Below, piece by piece: positions 43,947-54,872 of a stretch of DNA of 64,000 nucleotides; the first letter of the stretch is position 1; every line of letters starts with the position of its first letter. This DNA is from Entomortierella parvispora (lineage: Eukaryota > Mortierellomycota > Mortierellomycetes > Mortierellales > Mortierellaceae): NCBI GenBank assembly GCA_963573315.1, contig OY752148.1, positions 1,231,263-1,295,262 of the forward strand. Direction: 5' to 3'. A program made the position numbers and the translations under genes. The notes below the pieces were generated by a model. The model searched no databases. It was not told the DNA's origin and saw only the letters and a list, made by a program, of their open reading frames with translations.

Positions 43947-45512
43947 TGTAGGATGTGAAAAGGATGAAGATGTGTAAGAGAGAAAGGGAGAAGGGAGTTG
44001 CTTTGTCAAGGAACGGAAGGGCAGTTCAGAGGGGTCTCTGGGCTGTTTGTTCTGTAAAAGAAAGTGTGGGGGGAAGGTGGAGGAAGAGTTCAAGGAATTA
44101 GAAGTTGGAGAGGGGGAAATCAGCTTTTATACAAAAATGAAGTGTTGGCGCCCGGTTGGGTCGTAAACATGTCATTGGTGTACCGGGAAGAAGGCACAAA
44201 GTCGTACCAGGATGTTAACTTTCATACAAGCTGAGCAAAACAGAACGTGAATAAAGTTGTCTCTTTGTCTCTTTGCTATCGGTCATGACCCTCCGGTAGC
44301 TCTCCGCAATCAGCATGTGTAAAGACCGTCAGGAATAGATTCGAGAATATCATCCGTGTTACATGTGTACTCGTCTCAGCGAAGAGAAGATCCAAACGAA
44401 TTGTCAGGTGTCGAGCAAGCTGCTGCATTTACGAAAGAAAAGCACGCACTCTAGTCTAGTGCCCAAAGGTGGAGTACGTGCCTCAAAGTTCATGCCCGAT
44501 GCATGCAAGTTTATGAGAGCCCTCCACGGTCGATACAGCACTTGGTCCAGATTTCCAAACGGATTGTAGGGGCGAGAGGGTGAGGGTGAAGCAGAGCCGG
44601 GGAGAAACCCAGCAGGGGACACACAGGTGGGCGAGGAGGACCAAGTGGAGTGTGCAATGGCCGTTTCTTGTCTTTGAGAGCGCGTTCTGTGAGTGAGCCC
44701 TTTTTTGTGTTTTTTACTGTTTCTCTCCTTCTCTCTCTCTTCCCCCCTGTCTCTTTTTCTCTGACGAATTTCCTTGCAACTTCTCTCTTCCGGGGGAGGG
44801 ACGGAAATCGTCTTCGTGAAAGATAGAAGGGTGAGTAGAGCTGTCAAGTTGTCGAGGAAACTCCCTGGTTGCCCGCTTACGAATTATCAATTGGCAGGTC
44901 CTGATCTACCCAACAGTTGACATCGAATATAGGTCGCAACATGACATTGGCCCGAAGAGGCTAAGTGAGTGCGTTTGCGCCAGGTGCCGATCAGCAGATG
45001 GCCCAAGTGCCTACGCAGCTCTCAAAAAAAACAAAATCCTCCTGATTGAGAGCCACTCTTGGTACCGGTACGTTGTATTGTACCCAACGGTTTGTACAGT
45101 TTGTAGACTGGATAGCGCACATGTCGTGCCTCGGGTCAGCATATCTTGTAGCCAAACAACAGAACAACAAAGCGTTGTTCACTCCGTTGTAGTGTCCATT
45201 CCTGTATTTTGTAACTCTCAGCATGCCACAGGGGTGAGCGACCCATGCAGCCGCAATTAGATCTCTAGAAAATCGCGAGGTGGTTAAAGCTTCAGTGCTT
45301 ATCAATCAGATTTTTTTCTGGTACTTTCTGCCAGTCCTACTGGGCGAGAGGGTGTGTGTATCGGTAATGATAATCAGAGTCCGTTTTTATGACGAGTTCT
45401 AGTTTACAGGGATATGTGACTACGGGTATAGGCTAGAGGTATGATACAGGAGTAGATTGAGGCTGAAAAGAATGAGGGGTGGGGACTACATAAGAGGAGA
45501 TGAGAATACTAT
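43947..45512. other. 1.57-kb intergenic region
   Basis: Holds the promoter of the secreted-protein gene (first about 200 bp, CT-rich on the minus strand) and otherwise no supported gene. A minus-strand ORF of 147 residues (44404-44847) has Arg/Glu-rich and Ser/Pro sequence with no recognisable domain and is not called. No tRNA was recognised. Confidence 0.5.
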
Positions 45513-46872
45513 CTACAAATGGCAGGATCGCGGCAATGAAGCGGGATCTGCAGGTTCGGTGATCTCTTTGTACCAAAGTCGTGGATCAGTCTCTCCTAGA
45601 CATTGAGCGACTGGCATGATATCTAATCCCAGGCTCTGGACATACTCCACAGCCCAGACACTGGTCGCTTCCTGGTAGATCCCGTTCATGACCATATCGT
45701 CGCGGTCAAGGATCAAATAAGGCAGACCTCTGACAGCCTCGGCCCATTTGTTGGATGAGGACGAAGAAAACATGGAATTGTCTTCGCCGCGATGATGCTG
45801 GTGATGTGCCATAGTTGTCCGTTCAAATGGAGCATCATTTGACTCGGCGGACATGACAAGCTCGTCACTATCGTCCTCCTCTTCCCATCTAGAGTCCTCA
45901 ATCTCTTGAGAAGATGGCGAAGAGTACGAGAGACGACCTTCTTCCAAACGATCAACGTCCCAGAGGATCATGATATAGCCCATCTCCTCCATGATGGCTC
46001 TAACGCGTTCAGAGTGCTCACCATAAGGAGGGCGCATGTAACGAGGAACAACTCCAAGGATACGGCGAAAGGCATCCTCCACCTTACGCATCTCCATTCG
46101 GATCTCATCGTCATCCAGACCTTCCAGGTCGCTGTGGGACCAAGGATGGGCTGCGATCTGATGCTGTGCCTGGAAAGCGCGTCTCAAGAGCCGCTGTGAT
46201 TCCTGACCTAAGAATACACACAAAACCAGCGAACCAAGAAAAGATCAGAAACAGAAACATTTTACCGCAAGATAAAAAAAGCCCTGCTGCTAAAAGCATA
46301 CCATAGATGCAAGCCCAGTTGTCGCCGTTCATGAAAAATGTGACCTTGATCTCTTGTTCATCGAGAAAGTCGAGCAGTTCGTCAGTCAGTTGTCCTGGAC
46401 CGTCATCAAAAGAGATGGCGTAAGAGTTGGGCTGAATGCAAGAGTCGAGAATTTGTCCCGGCTTGTACAAAGGCTGAGGGGGTGATGACGCTGTAACTGG
46501 ATAAGGAAAGTGCGCAAAGCTGCCCAAATTGTTGCTGCTATGTTTTTCGTTGCTGCCAACGACACTTGCCGACCGGGGACCAAGTGTGATAGGAGCAGCA
46601 GTGGCTGTAAGATGAAGAATGTATCAATCGGAAGACGTCAATGTTAGTCAAGAGACTTTTGAGAGCCTTGAAGGGGCTGTTTGAAGGAATCTTTGGTGCT
46701 AGTCGCTGTCGGAGGGGCCACAATTGCTCACTGAGCTCTTTTTTTTTTTTTTTGGTAGGCAATGATTTCCGTGATGATCTGCGTTGGGAAAGGAACTTGT
46801 TGTACCTTGCTGAGATATTGACTGGAGGGTAGCCGTAGTGGCCAAGATGGCAGCGAGTAATGAGGAGCGCAT
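45513..46872 (-). CDS. Secreted polysaccharide (chitin) deacetylase-like protein
   Basis: Three exons, 46806-46872, 46302-46604 and 45513-46207, give 354 residues. A signal peptide (MRSSLLAAILATTATLQSIS) precedes a NodB-type domain that removes N-acetyl groups from chitin-like polymers. Motif 1 is SFDDGP, motif 2 HPWSH (both metal-binding His present), motif 3 RPPYGE, motif 4 WDVD. Motif 5, where the family has L-x-H, reads LDRD, so the usual catalytic His appears replaced. About 70 acidic, Ser/His-rich residues are inserted between motifs 4 and 5. The C-terminus GLDIMPVAQCLGE is typical. Metal binding looks possible but activity doubtful; it could be a divergent deacetylase or a binding protein of the cell wall. 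Confidence 0.8.
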
Positions 46873-47299
46873 TTGTGTCAAGGGTTTGTTGAAATGGAGG
46901 AATGAGGGAAAGAGTTGACGACCGAGCAAGCAAGCAGCAGGACGTAGTGTGTCAGCTCGAGAGACGGCGAGATAAAAGAAGTGTTGGGAATGTCCAAGGA
47001 CCCGATCCTCTTTATATTGCCAAGACGCCTGATAGGTCCGACGCAGCAGTAGCTGATGATGTTGGGCTGACAGACATTTCTTCACCCCTGCTGCTATTTG
47101 CGCGGCGTAGTAAATATCTTATGACGGCAGGAGGGCGGTGCGGGAGGAGATCAAAAATAGAACCAATCGCAGTGGCGGCGGAGGACAGGCGCATGCGTTA
47201 TTTCCTTCCTGCATTGGAAATAAAGGACTGAACATTTGCAAAAACGCGCATGGACCTCTGAAGTCTGAACCCTCGTCATTCCTGCTTTTGTGGATACAA
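46873..47299. other. Divergent intergenic region, deacetylase / F-box gene
   Basis: 427 bp between divergent starts; no conspicuous motif apart from a CTTTATATTG stretch near 47010 that could act as a TATA element for the deacetylase gene. Confidence 0.4.
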
Positions 47300-49578
47300 A
47301 TGATCTCCCTTGAGGGCCTTCCACCCGAAATTATCAATGTGGTCATCTCGCTTTGCAGCCGTCAGGACTTGACAGTGGCCGCCCGTGTCTGCCAGGCCTG
47401 GCAGTCTATCGTACAACCGGTTATGTGGAAAACCATCATTATCGACAATCCAACGGACTTCCATCGATTCAAGGAAAGTAACAAGGACTCGGCTGCCGTA
47501 AGACGAAATGGACATCTTATCAAGGACTTACGGACTCGCTACTTCAGTATCCTGGACGAGTTCCTAATCACATCTCGGACAGCGGTGGGACATGATTGCC
47601 TAGAGGCAGATGTTGCCTCGCCTACTCCGTCTATACCCAAAGTGGCCTGTGTAAACCTGAAAAGTCTCTTCGTCGACAGTGAATCAGATCCCGACATCCC
47701 AAATCCCTCTCGACACTATAGAGTCCAGCAAGGGGTCCAAGGGGCTTTCATCTCAAATGAACCCACGATGGCGCCAGCGGTTGCATTCAGCGGACAGCTC
47801 CTTGGCAGTTTAGGAGCTTCGTCTTCACCCGTATTCTCATCCGGAACGATGGCGGTAGCAACTTCAACCCCATCAACAACACCCCTTGCACCCAGTGGGC
47901 AACTACCTGGTTCATCTTCGGTAACTGCTGAGGTATTCCCGGCTAGTTCAACGGTAGCCCCAACACCAACGAGGACGCCCGTGGCCTCTCCATTCGGTGG
48001 ACAATTGCCTGACCCATCTTCAGCAATTACAGGAACACTACAATCAAACACAATCGCTTCTGCAACGTCAGCATCCGCAGATCCTCCTCGTGATCTCTCG
48101 TTCTGGCGTAGAGAGATACTTCAACCACCACCGCCGCCCCTTGATCCAACAAGTCCATCCAGTGTACTTTGCAGCAATTCAGAACTCAAAATGATGACTT
48201 TGCAAGGTCGGGCGGTGGATGAAGATCATGTTTTGTCACAGGTGATTGAAGACCTCCCTTCTGGTATCGAGTTTTTGAGTATCAAAGGCACCAAGGTCCA
48301 GTTTAACAACACCACGACGTACGATAAACTAGACTCGTATGATGGCTCACCATATGAGCCGACAAATCGATTCCATAAGCTACAAAAGATTTGCATTGGG
48401 GGAGACAAAATCAACAACCAGATGGTCGTTCGAATTATTCAGCAAAGCTCCGCCCTAAAAACCGTCCGCCTCTTGACAAAGACTACAATAAGTAGTCGCG
48501 ATATGGCTTGCCTGCTTCGCAACCACTGCAGTGACCTGAGAGAGCTATATATCGATGATCATTATCTTCTTCAGCCTGAATCAGATGTAGCTTTAGTGGA
48601 TTACCTCTCTATGAGCACCAAAAGTTGGATAACCATTGGAGTTCCAAACGTACAATTTGGACCCCTTTCCTTGCCAGCCCTTCTCGAACATACTGCGACG
48701 TTGGAGAATCTCATGATCCAGGGCTGTTCTGGGATTTCAAGTTCAAATATCCAGCAAATTTTGACTATGGCAACGAATTTGAAACGTTTCCGGGCACTAA
48801 CGCCTTTCCGCACGGCACACAGCAGCGTTATTGCGCTCGATGCACAAGACTTGGTCCGGTCGAGATGGGGTTGCCTTGGTCTAGAGACCTTTCGGTGCCA
48901 AATCACTGGAGTACCACGTCCAGACATTAAGCACAAGATGAATGGCCGACCTTTGACTGGGCGACTGCACGAATTCTCAGTATGGATAGCTACCACGTTC
49001 ATCGTCAAGTTTATGGACAGCTATCAATGCTAACGAAACTGAAAGAACTTCGGTTGGGCTATAGCATCTGGGACTCTGGCTGGAGAGATAACTTTTACGA
49101 GGATGAGGCGAACGAAGGCGAATATTCTGATATGGCAAAAAACATGGCGCGGCGAAATCAAGGCGTTTATCGCCACCCGCCAGGTCATTTGGAATTGGGA
49201 CGCCAATACGAATGTCTGGCATTGACCTTAGAGGGCGGACTGGATATCCTACAAACACTTACAGAATTAGAGGTGATTGACTTTAGGAGGATTCAGATTG
49301 GGTTCTGGCGCGAGACTGAGCAGTTGTGGGGGAAATTGCATTGGAGGAAATTACGGCCCTCTTATCAAGTGTTCCCGTTCGTTGACGAGGAGTATAAAGA
49401 TCCGTTCTGGAAGCCACTGGATGAACTGGATGACTTGAGTCGAGAGGATGAGGATGCATTTGGCGATCACGAGAAGGACATCATGCACCTTTATGTTCCC
49501 CTGAAGCTTTGGATCCCTGAGGAACATTCGCTCCAAATATGTAAAAACCTACAGTACTTTTGTAAAGTCTTTTATTGA
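47300..49578 (+). pseudogene. F-box/LRR gene interrupted by a frameshift
   Basis: Starts MISLEGLPPEIINVVISLCS, then RQDLTVAARVCQAWQSIVQP, a textbook F-box, followed by a Ser/Pro/Thr linker (about residues 150-290) and leucine-rich units such as LRELYIDDHYLL and LENLMIQGCSGISSSNI. The first frame stops at 49033. The family's conserved continuation is in another frame: PLTGRLHEFS is followed after two extra bases (GT, about 48980) by MDSYHVHRQVYGQLSMLTKL, then LRLGYSIWD and YECLALTLEGGLDIL, ending at 49578. So one gene is split by a small indel around 48979-48982. No plausible intron spans it. Either a young pseudogene or a sequencing error; a truncated 577-residue product is also possible. Confidence 0.7.
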
Positions 49579-49636
49579 GCTCCATTATTGTAGTTGGTAC
49601 GATGCAAGTGAGAGTGGTATTGAGGTTCCACAGGGT

Positions 49637-50439
49637 CTAGTTATCAATGCCATCCAGAGGAACGTCAATCTCAATCCCAAGCGCCTTGGTGATCTCTGTA
49701 TCCAAAAGATATTTCAAAGAATGATGATCCCGATTGTAAAACCAAGTCTTGTGGGACAGATCGTAATCGTAACGTTTGGGTCCACTGGTAGGGGAGGAGA
49801 GCCAAAGTTGCTTGTTGGGAGGTTGCTTGTTGACGACATACGTGCCCTTACTTCCCAATTTCAAAGTCATGACGCCGCTCTATTGTGGTTGAAGGATAGC
49901 TACATTAGATACTCTGCATGCCAGATCGTCTGCGACTGGTCAAAGAAAAAAATGAAGACACACCTTTTTGCATGAACTCACCTGATATTCAACATCATAT
50001 CCAGGAATTTCATGCGCATCGCCAATATCCTCAAAGTACTCGACCATTCTATCCATGCAGGCATCGGAAATGTTGTGGTAATCATCTTCCGGCAGATCGC
50101 TAGAGGAGCAGGACCCAAAACATTTAAAATATCACGTTAGAATGGGCCGTTCTTCAGGTCTCCCATGAAATACAGGCTTTATCGCTTTCTGCAGTACCTG
50201 ATGGAATATTGGGGCTCTGGGGTTGAGGTTGAGTAGAGGCGCGATGAGCTGGGTCCAGTCAAGAATGAGGTCGTGCCTGGGTTGAACCAGATGGAGGTCT
50301 GACCATGGTGAACGATTGTTGCAACAGCAGCCCTTGCTGCCGTCCGAGATGAGCATGCTCGGGAGAGGAGGGAGGGAGTCCGCGTCCGTGATCCAGCGAG
50401 GAGCGTCCTTGCCGTGGTCCTGAAAGCGGTTGATGCCAT
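49637..50439 (-). CDS. YFH1: Frataxin, mitochondrial
   Basis: Mitochondrial iron-binding protein that stimulates the Nfs1-Isu1 iron-sulfur assembly complex. Three exons, 50198-50439, 49982-50099 and 49637-49879, give 200 residues. The first roughly 65 residues are Arg/Ser/Ala rich without acidic residues ([20 protein letters not shown]), a matrix-targeting presequence. The core begins [19 protein letters not shown] with the acidic first helix, followed by [14 protein letters not shown] and the invariant [19 protein letters not shown] then KRYDYD. Length and motifs fit yeast Yfh1 and human FXN. The gene converges with the F-box gene (58 bp apart). Confidence 0.95.
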
Positions 50440-51090
50440 TGTTACTGATTGATGTGGTTGCCTGGTTGCTTGTTGCAGGAATGAAGATCGCGCGCGACTC
50501 TTCTTCGGAAAGAAATGGCAGCGCAGTCACAGCATCTGAGAGAGCAAAGAGGACGATGGAGTTCTGTGTAGGAGGCTAGCGATTGGCGTCTCCCATGCGT
50601 GCATGCCAACTGCTTGCTTGTCCCGTTCCCCCTCTTCTGTTTTCATTTTCATTCCCATGCATTGTCTATGCACTCGAATGAGTTACTAGAGAACATTCCA
50701 TCGTTGCTGTGGCCTCTCCCTGTCTTTGCGACTTCTGTCCCTCCCCCCGCACTTTTTGCTGAAAAGTGGGGTCAATTGGCACATCGGAGGCGCGCTTCCG
50801 ACCGGGACCTCTCGGCCTTCCGCTGCCTCCGGCTCCTCGCGGCCAGGCGCCTTCCGTCCCCGCCTGCACCCTCTGGTGGGGTGGGTTCGCAGATATGCCA
50901 AAGGAAGCAATTGAACCTTTCTGCATTGTAACTCCCCCGCATTTCTTGTGTTCATCCCTCGCCAATAAAAGACCCCCCTCGGTTTCTCTCTCTCGTCTCT
51001 CTTTCCCGTTCTTTTCTTTTCTCTCAACCCAACAACGTCGGTCTCTCTCCCCCTACCAACTACCCCACTCTCCAAACAAATATATCTGCA
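50440..51090. promoter_or_regulatory. Divergent promoter region, frataxin / urate oxidase
   Basis: 651 bp. The right part looks like a strong fungal promoter: CCAATAAAAG at about 50962-50971 followed by roughly 100 bp of CT-rich leader (CTCTCTCTCGTCTCTC, then CCCTACCAACTACC) up to the uricase ATG. No gene is supported inside. Confidence 0.45.
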
Positions 51091-52050
51091 ATGACCAACC
51101 CCTCCGTCAACGTTTACCTCGACAAGCAGGAGTATGGAAAGGACCGTGTTCGCCTTCTCAAGGTCCACAAAGACACCAAGGTCCACCGTGTCGATGACTT
51201 GACCATTCGTGTCCTCCTCTCCGGAGAGGCCTTCACCACCTCTTACACCGAGGCCTCCAACAAGGCTGTCGTCGCCACTGACTCCATGAAGAACACCTGC
51301 TACATCCTCGCAAAGTCGTCCAAGGTCGTCGACACCCTCGAGTTGTTTTCTTCTGAGCTCGCCAACCACTTCTTGAACACCTATGCTTGGGTTCAGGGTG
51401 CTCACGTTTCCATCATCCGCCACCGCTGGGCCCGCATGATTATCGACGGCAAGGCACACAACCACTCTTTCTGGAGAGACGGCGATGAGACCCGCCAGAC
51501 CGAGGTCTTCATCAAGCGCGGACAGAACGCTCAGGATCGCTCTGTTGAGATCAAGTCTGCCATCTCTGGATTGTTGGTTCTCAAGACCACCGGCTCTTCC
51601 TTCGAGGACTTTGTCCGTGATGAGTACACCACCTTGCCTGAGGCCAAGGACAGAATCTTGTCCACTTGCGTTGAGGCCAACTGGGAGTTCACTCTCCCCC
51701 ACATCCACAACACTTCCTCATTGTTGCCCGCCTTGTCCCAGGTTCCTTTCAACGCCATTTACGACTCTGTTCGCGAGGTCACCTGCAAGACGTTTGCCGA
51801 GGACGAGTCTGCCTCCGTCCAGGCCACTCTCTACAAGATGGCTGCTCAGTCGATTCAGAACTGGAAGTGGATTCAGAAGGTCGCCTATGCCTTGCCCAAC
51901 CGTCACTTCTTCCCTGTTGACTTGAAGTACTTCCGTGGCACCCAGAACTTGAACGAGCACGCTGACGTTTACCAGCCCGTTGCCGATCCCTCTGGATTGA
52001 TCACCGCCACCGTCACCCGTGCCCCCGACACTGCTGTCGCCCGCCTTTAA
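51091..52050 (+). CDS. uaZ: Urate oxidase (uricase), peroxisomal
   Basis: Oxidises urate to 5-hydroxyisourate in purine catabolism, in peroxisomes. Intronless, 319 residues, near the usual 300. Conserved blocks include YGKDRVRLLKV (active-site Lys), VVATDSMKNTCYI (active-site Thr), LFSSELANHFLNTY, RDEYTTLPEAKDRI, and HIHNTSSLLPAL. The C-terminal block LPNRHFFPVDLKYF matches the family's NxHxF motif. The protein ends ARL, a type 1 peroxisomal targeting signal. Codon usage is strongly biased to C-ending codons, in line with high expression. The start follows a CT-rich leader and directly precedes the conserved beta strand, so it is well fixed. Confidence 0.95.
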   Translation: MTNPSVNVYLDKQEYGKDRVRLLKVHKDTKVHRVDDLTIRVLLSGEAFTTSYTEASNKAVVATDSMKNTCYILAKSSKVVDTLELFSSELANHFLNTYAWVQGAHVSIIRHRWARMIIDGKAHNHSFWRDGDETRQTEVFIKRGQNAQDRSVEIKSAISGLLVLKTTGSSFEDFVRDEYTTLPEAKDRILSTCVEANWEFTLPHIHNTSSLLPALSQVPFNAIYDSVREVTCKTFAEDESASVQATLYKMAAQSIQNWKWIQKVAYALPNRHFFPVDLKYFRGTQNLNEHADVYQPVADPSGLITATVTRAPDTAVARL

Positions 52051-52886
52051 GTTCTCTGCGACACAAGGGGTTATACCATGGAAAGGAACTCTTTGACTTT
52101 TCTTCTCTTCGTTTGAACGATGGAGACAGGGAGAATAGGAGCCACTTTTCTTTCATTTTCATTTGTTTGGTTCGTTTCTTTTTTTTCTCTTTCTTTTTCT
52201 ACACCCTTAAACGACGTGTTCGGGAAGAAAGGAGGAAGGAAGAGAGGGGGTTCGTGGGTTAACGAAGGAGGGTCAATTGATTGTAATAACAGTTTTTTTT
52301 CGGACAAGGGGTATCATCTAGTGGTAGGGGGTACCTCGAAACGACAAAACATTTCGTCGAACGTTCATTTTTTTTTCTATAGATATTTTTTTTCTTTCTT
52401 AAGTGTTCATCTCTCTCTTCTTTTGTAATTTTTATTCACAATGCACAATCTTTCCGTTTTTTGTTCTGGGTTCCCTCATGTCAGATCAGAAAAAAACTGT
52501 TATTCACATCCATTCGCTTTTTTTTTTTGTTTTCTCACTCTTCTCTCTTTTCACTCTCTTTTTCGTGTATTCACCGTCTTTGTTTGTGGAGAAGAAATTT
52601 CGAAAATAAAACAAGCGCCTGTACATATCAATCATGCGCCTTGAGCCTTTGGGGGTTTCTCTTTTGCTTGTCAGCAATCCAGTTGTGTGCCTGAGAAACA
52701 GCATCATTGCCAGCTGCTCGCATCCTTTGTCGCCTTTTGTTTTTGTCTGCAAATACCGAGTAGTTTTCATTGCCTCCCTCCGATCCAGCATGTAGCGTGC
52801 AAATTTTCATTGAATTCATAATCCTTGCAACGTTCATAGCTTGCAACGTTCATTGTATAGATGAGGGTCTATAAAAAAAGAAAAGT
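52051..52886. other. Intergenic region 3' of urate oxidase
   Basis: 836 bp. T-rich sequence (many T7-T10 runs at 52170-52560) with AATAAA at about 52605; consistent with a long 3' untranslated region and the convergent end of the next gene. No gene is supported. Confidence 0.5.
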
Positions 52887-54206
52887 CTACTCCAGGCGCT
52901 CATCATCTCCAACCTTGTTGCTGCTCCCTCCAACCTTGTTGCTGCTCCCTCCAACCTTTTGACTAGAAGGGTTCACGGCCAATTCCTCGATACCGCCCAC
53001 ATCCACGATTCCCTTAATCTCGGGGTTCTCAATCGCGTTCATGACAGCCCTTGCCAAAGTCTCCATTGCCAGTGGTGGGGTCGAAAGTGCTTGAGCAAAA
53101 GGAATGGTGCCATTGACAGAGCTACCCAGGATGGAGCTTGAGATCTGCAAAAGTCCTGCAAGAGGCAACGTGATGGGTCTCTCGGGCGTGGACAAGAATC
53201 CTGGACGGAAGATAATACTTCTAAACTTGGATGGGTGGGTCATCAAGTAAGATTCAGCCTCCCGTTTGGTAGTCAGGTAGCGGTTGGGGACCATGGGAGG
53301 AGAGAATGCTGCAGAGATAAAGACAAACGAGTCGGCCCCTTCCTTGGCTGCCTCATCAGCTACCGTAATGGCTATTTATGTTGTTTGGAAAAAGAGCATG
53401 CCATCATCACTGTTAGAACTTAATTGGCATGGTAAACCTTTACGCTGTGTCTGTCGGCCGTTACTCTCCTTACCAGTATCACGGTTGATCCGTTCATAGG
53501 TGTGTCCAGTTTTGGGTGCCTTTCCAGTATCCAGAGGGTTTTGTCCTTTGACTACGTTTTCCATGTTCTTGGCAAGGCCTTCCAGCGATTGGCTGTGCAA
53601 GATCTCTTTGTAGTTGTCCTCGAGCAACATACCAACAGTATGAACGACTGAGTTGACTCCTTTGATTGCGTCCTTGTATGAATTGGGATCCAAGGAATCC
53701 CCTTGCGCCCAATTGACCTAATCAAAGGAGGTTATTGTTTTTATGAGTAAGGACGCAGATCGAACTCAGAGAGAGACGAATGCGGGAAAAAGATCGACTT
53801 GACCTATACCTTTTGAACCCATCCCTGGGGTGCAACAAAGTCATTCTTGTTTGTCTCTGTCAACTCTGGCTTTCCACGTCGACTATTATTGGCCAAAGGA
53901 AAAGAACGCGGAAATGTCAATGATCCGCTGTTGTAGCGTTGCAGTCTTTATGCCTGTTGCAGTTGAAAATAAACATTACCTCAGACTCGTGACGTCCCAA
54001 CCACGGGCAACTGCTTGCTTGCAAACTTGAAAACCTACAAGATAGAGAATATGCAGATGAGTAAGAATGCTACCATGGAACCCTCTGGAAAGAACGGGAA
54101 GGGACACGAACAAGACAGGACGGTATTTGGCGTGCATACCTACTCCGCCGGTGCCTCCGACGACCAATAGCTTCTTGGCAAGGACTTGTAGAGATGGTGA
54201 GACCAT
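52887..54206 (-). CDS. COQ11: COQ11-like mitochondrial NAD(P)-binding protein
   Basis: Atypical short-chain dehydrogenase/NDUFA9-like protein; yeast Coq11 is part of the coenzyme Q synthome in the matrix. Five exons (54140-54206, 53980-54034, 53810-53882, 53474-53717, 52887-53371) close to 307 residues. The Rossmann start KLLVVGGTGGVGFQVC is formed across the first splice site, followed by DVTSLRSRRG. Other family features are VNWAQGDSLDPNSY, SVVHTVGMLLEDN, SFVFISAAFSPP and YLTTKREAESYL with the Tyr-x3-Lys pair, then FRSIIFRPGFL. The C-terminus carries a tandem KVGGSSN repeat encoded by a 21-bp array and ends KVGDDERLE. A classical cleavable presequence is not obvious. Confidence 0.85.
52908..52958 (-). 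repeat. 21-bp tandem repeat in the COQ11-like gene
   Basis: Two full copies plus nine bases of tccaaccttgttgctgctcc(c), encoding KVGGSSN units near the C-terminus. Confidence 0.9.
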
Positions 54207-54872
54207 GTGGAGGTGAATGTTCAGATAGGATTGATGAGGAATGGCCTGAATGAGGGAGAATCAAACGCGAGAAGAGTCGGCGTGTTTTTTCAGGAAGCAA
54301 AAGCGGAAATGCAAGCATTGAGTGACTGCGAATCAAATCGGATGTAGGACCAGAAAGGGGGGGGACGGACAGGAGGGAAGCGGAAACAGGTTCTTGTTCC
54401 AACGCGCTGGAGGGAGAGTGGCGGGATGACAGGAATGGACATGGCCCCGATTGTTGCAGTGGGTGGAGAGCTGTGGGGTGTCTCTGGGTGCAGCAATGGT
54501 GCAATAATGGCCAGAGAGAGAGAGAGAGAGGGCGCGCCGTGCCTGTGAAGAGAGACTGTGCGTCACGGGGACAGGAGAGAGAGATCCTGGTCACTCACAC
54601 TTTGCGGGCGGCTGCCTGCTGGTCACCCGTGGGACAAACGAGATTTTCCTTCCTTTCTTCTTCTCTTCTTTCTTTACTCTGCTTCCTTCTCTTCACTCAA
54701 CCCACCCACTACCCACACCCCCCTTTCTCGCCTGCCTTCTTCACTCTCCTCCTTCACCTCGTCCTCCTTGCTGCGTCTCTTTCTCTCCTCACCCAACTCC
54801 GCTCTGCAAGCGTCATTTTTATGAAGTCACGGATAGCCCCACACTCGACTTAATAAGAACCAAGCCCACCCA
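54207..54872. other. Divergent intergenic region, COQ11-like / MAF1
   Basis: 666 bp with an AG dinucleotide run at 54513-54530 and a long CT-rich leader (54640-54800) preceding MAF1. ORFs over this leader are artefacts. Confidence 0.5.

Noticed and set aside
44404-44847. 147-residue minus-strand ORF in the 44-kb intergenic region
   Set aside because: Low-complexity Arg/Glu and Ser/Pro content, no domain and no leader; kept only as a note.
50686-51708. 340-residue minus-strand ORF overlapping urate oxidase
   Set aside because: Antisense of a biased, conserved coding region; the uricase reading is unambiguous.
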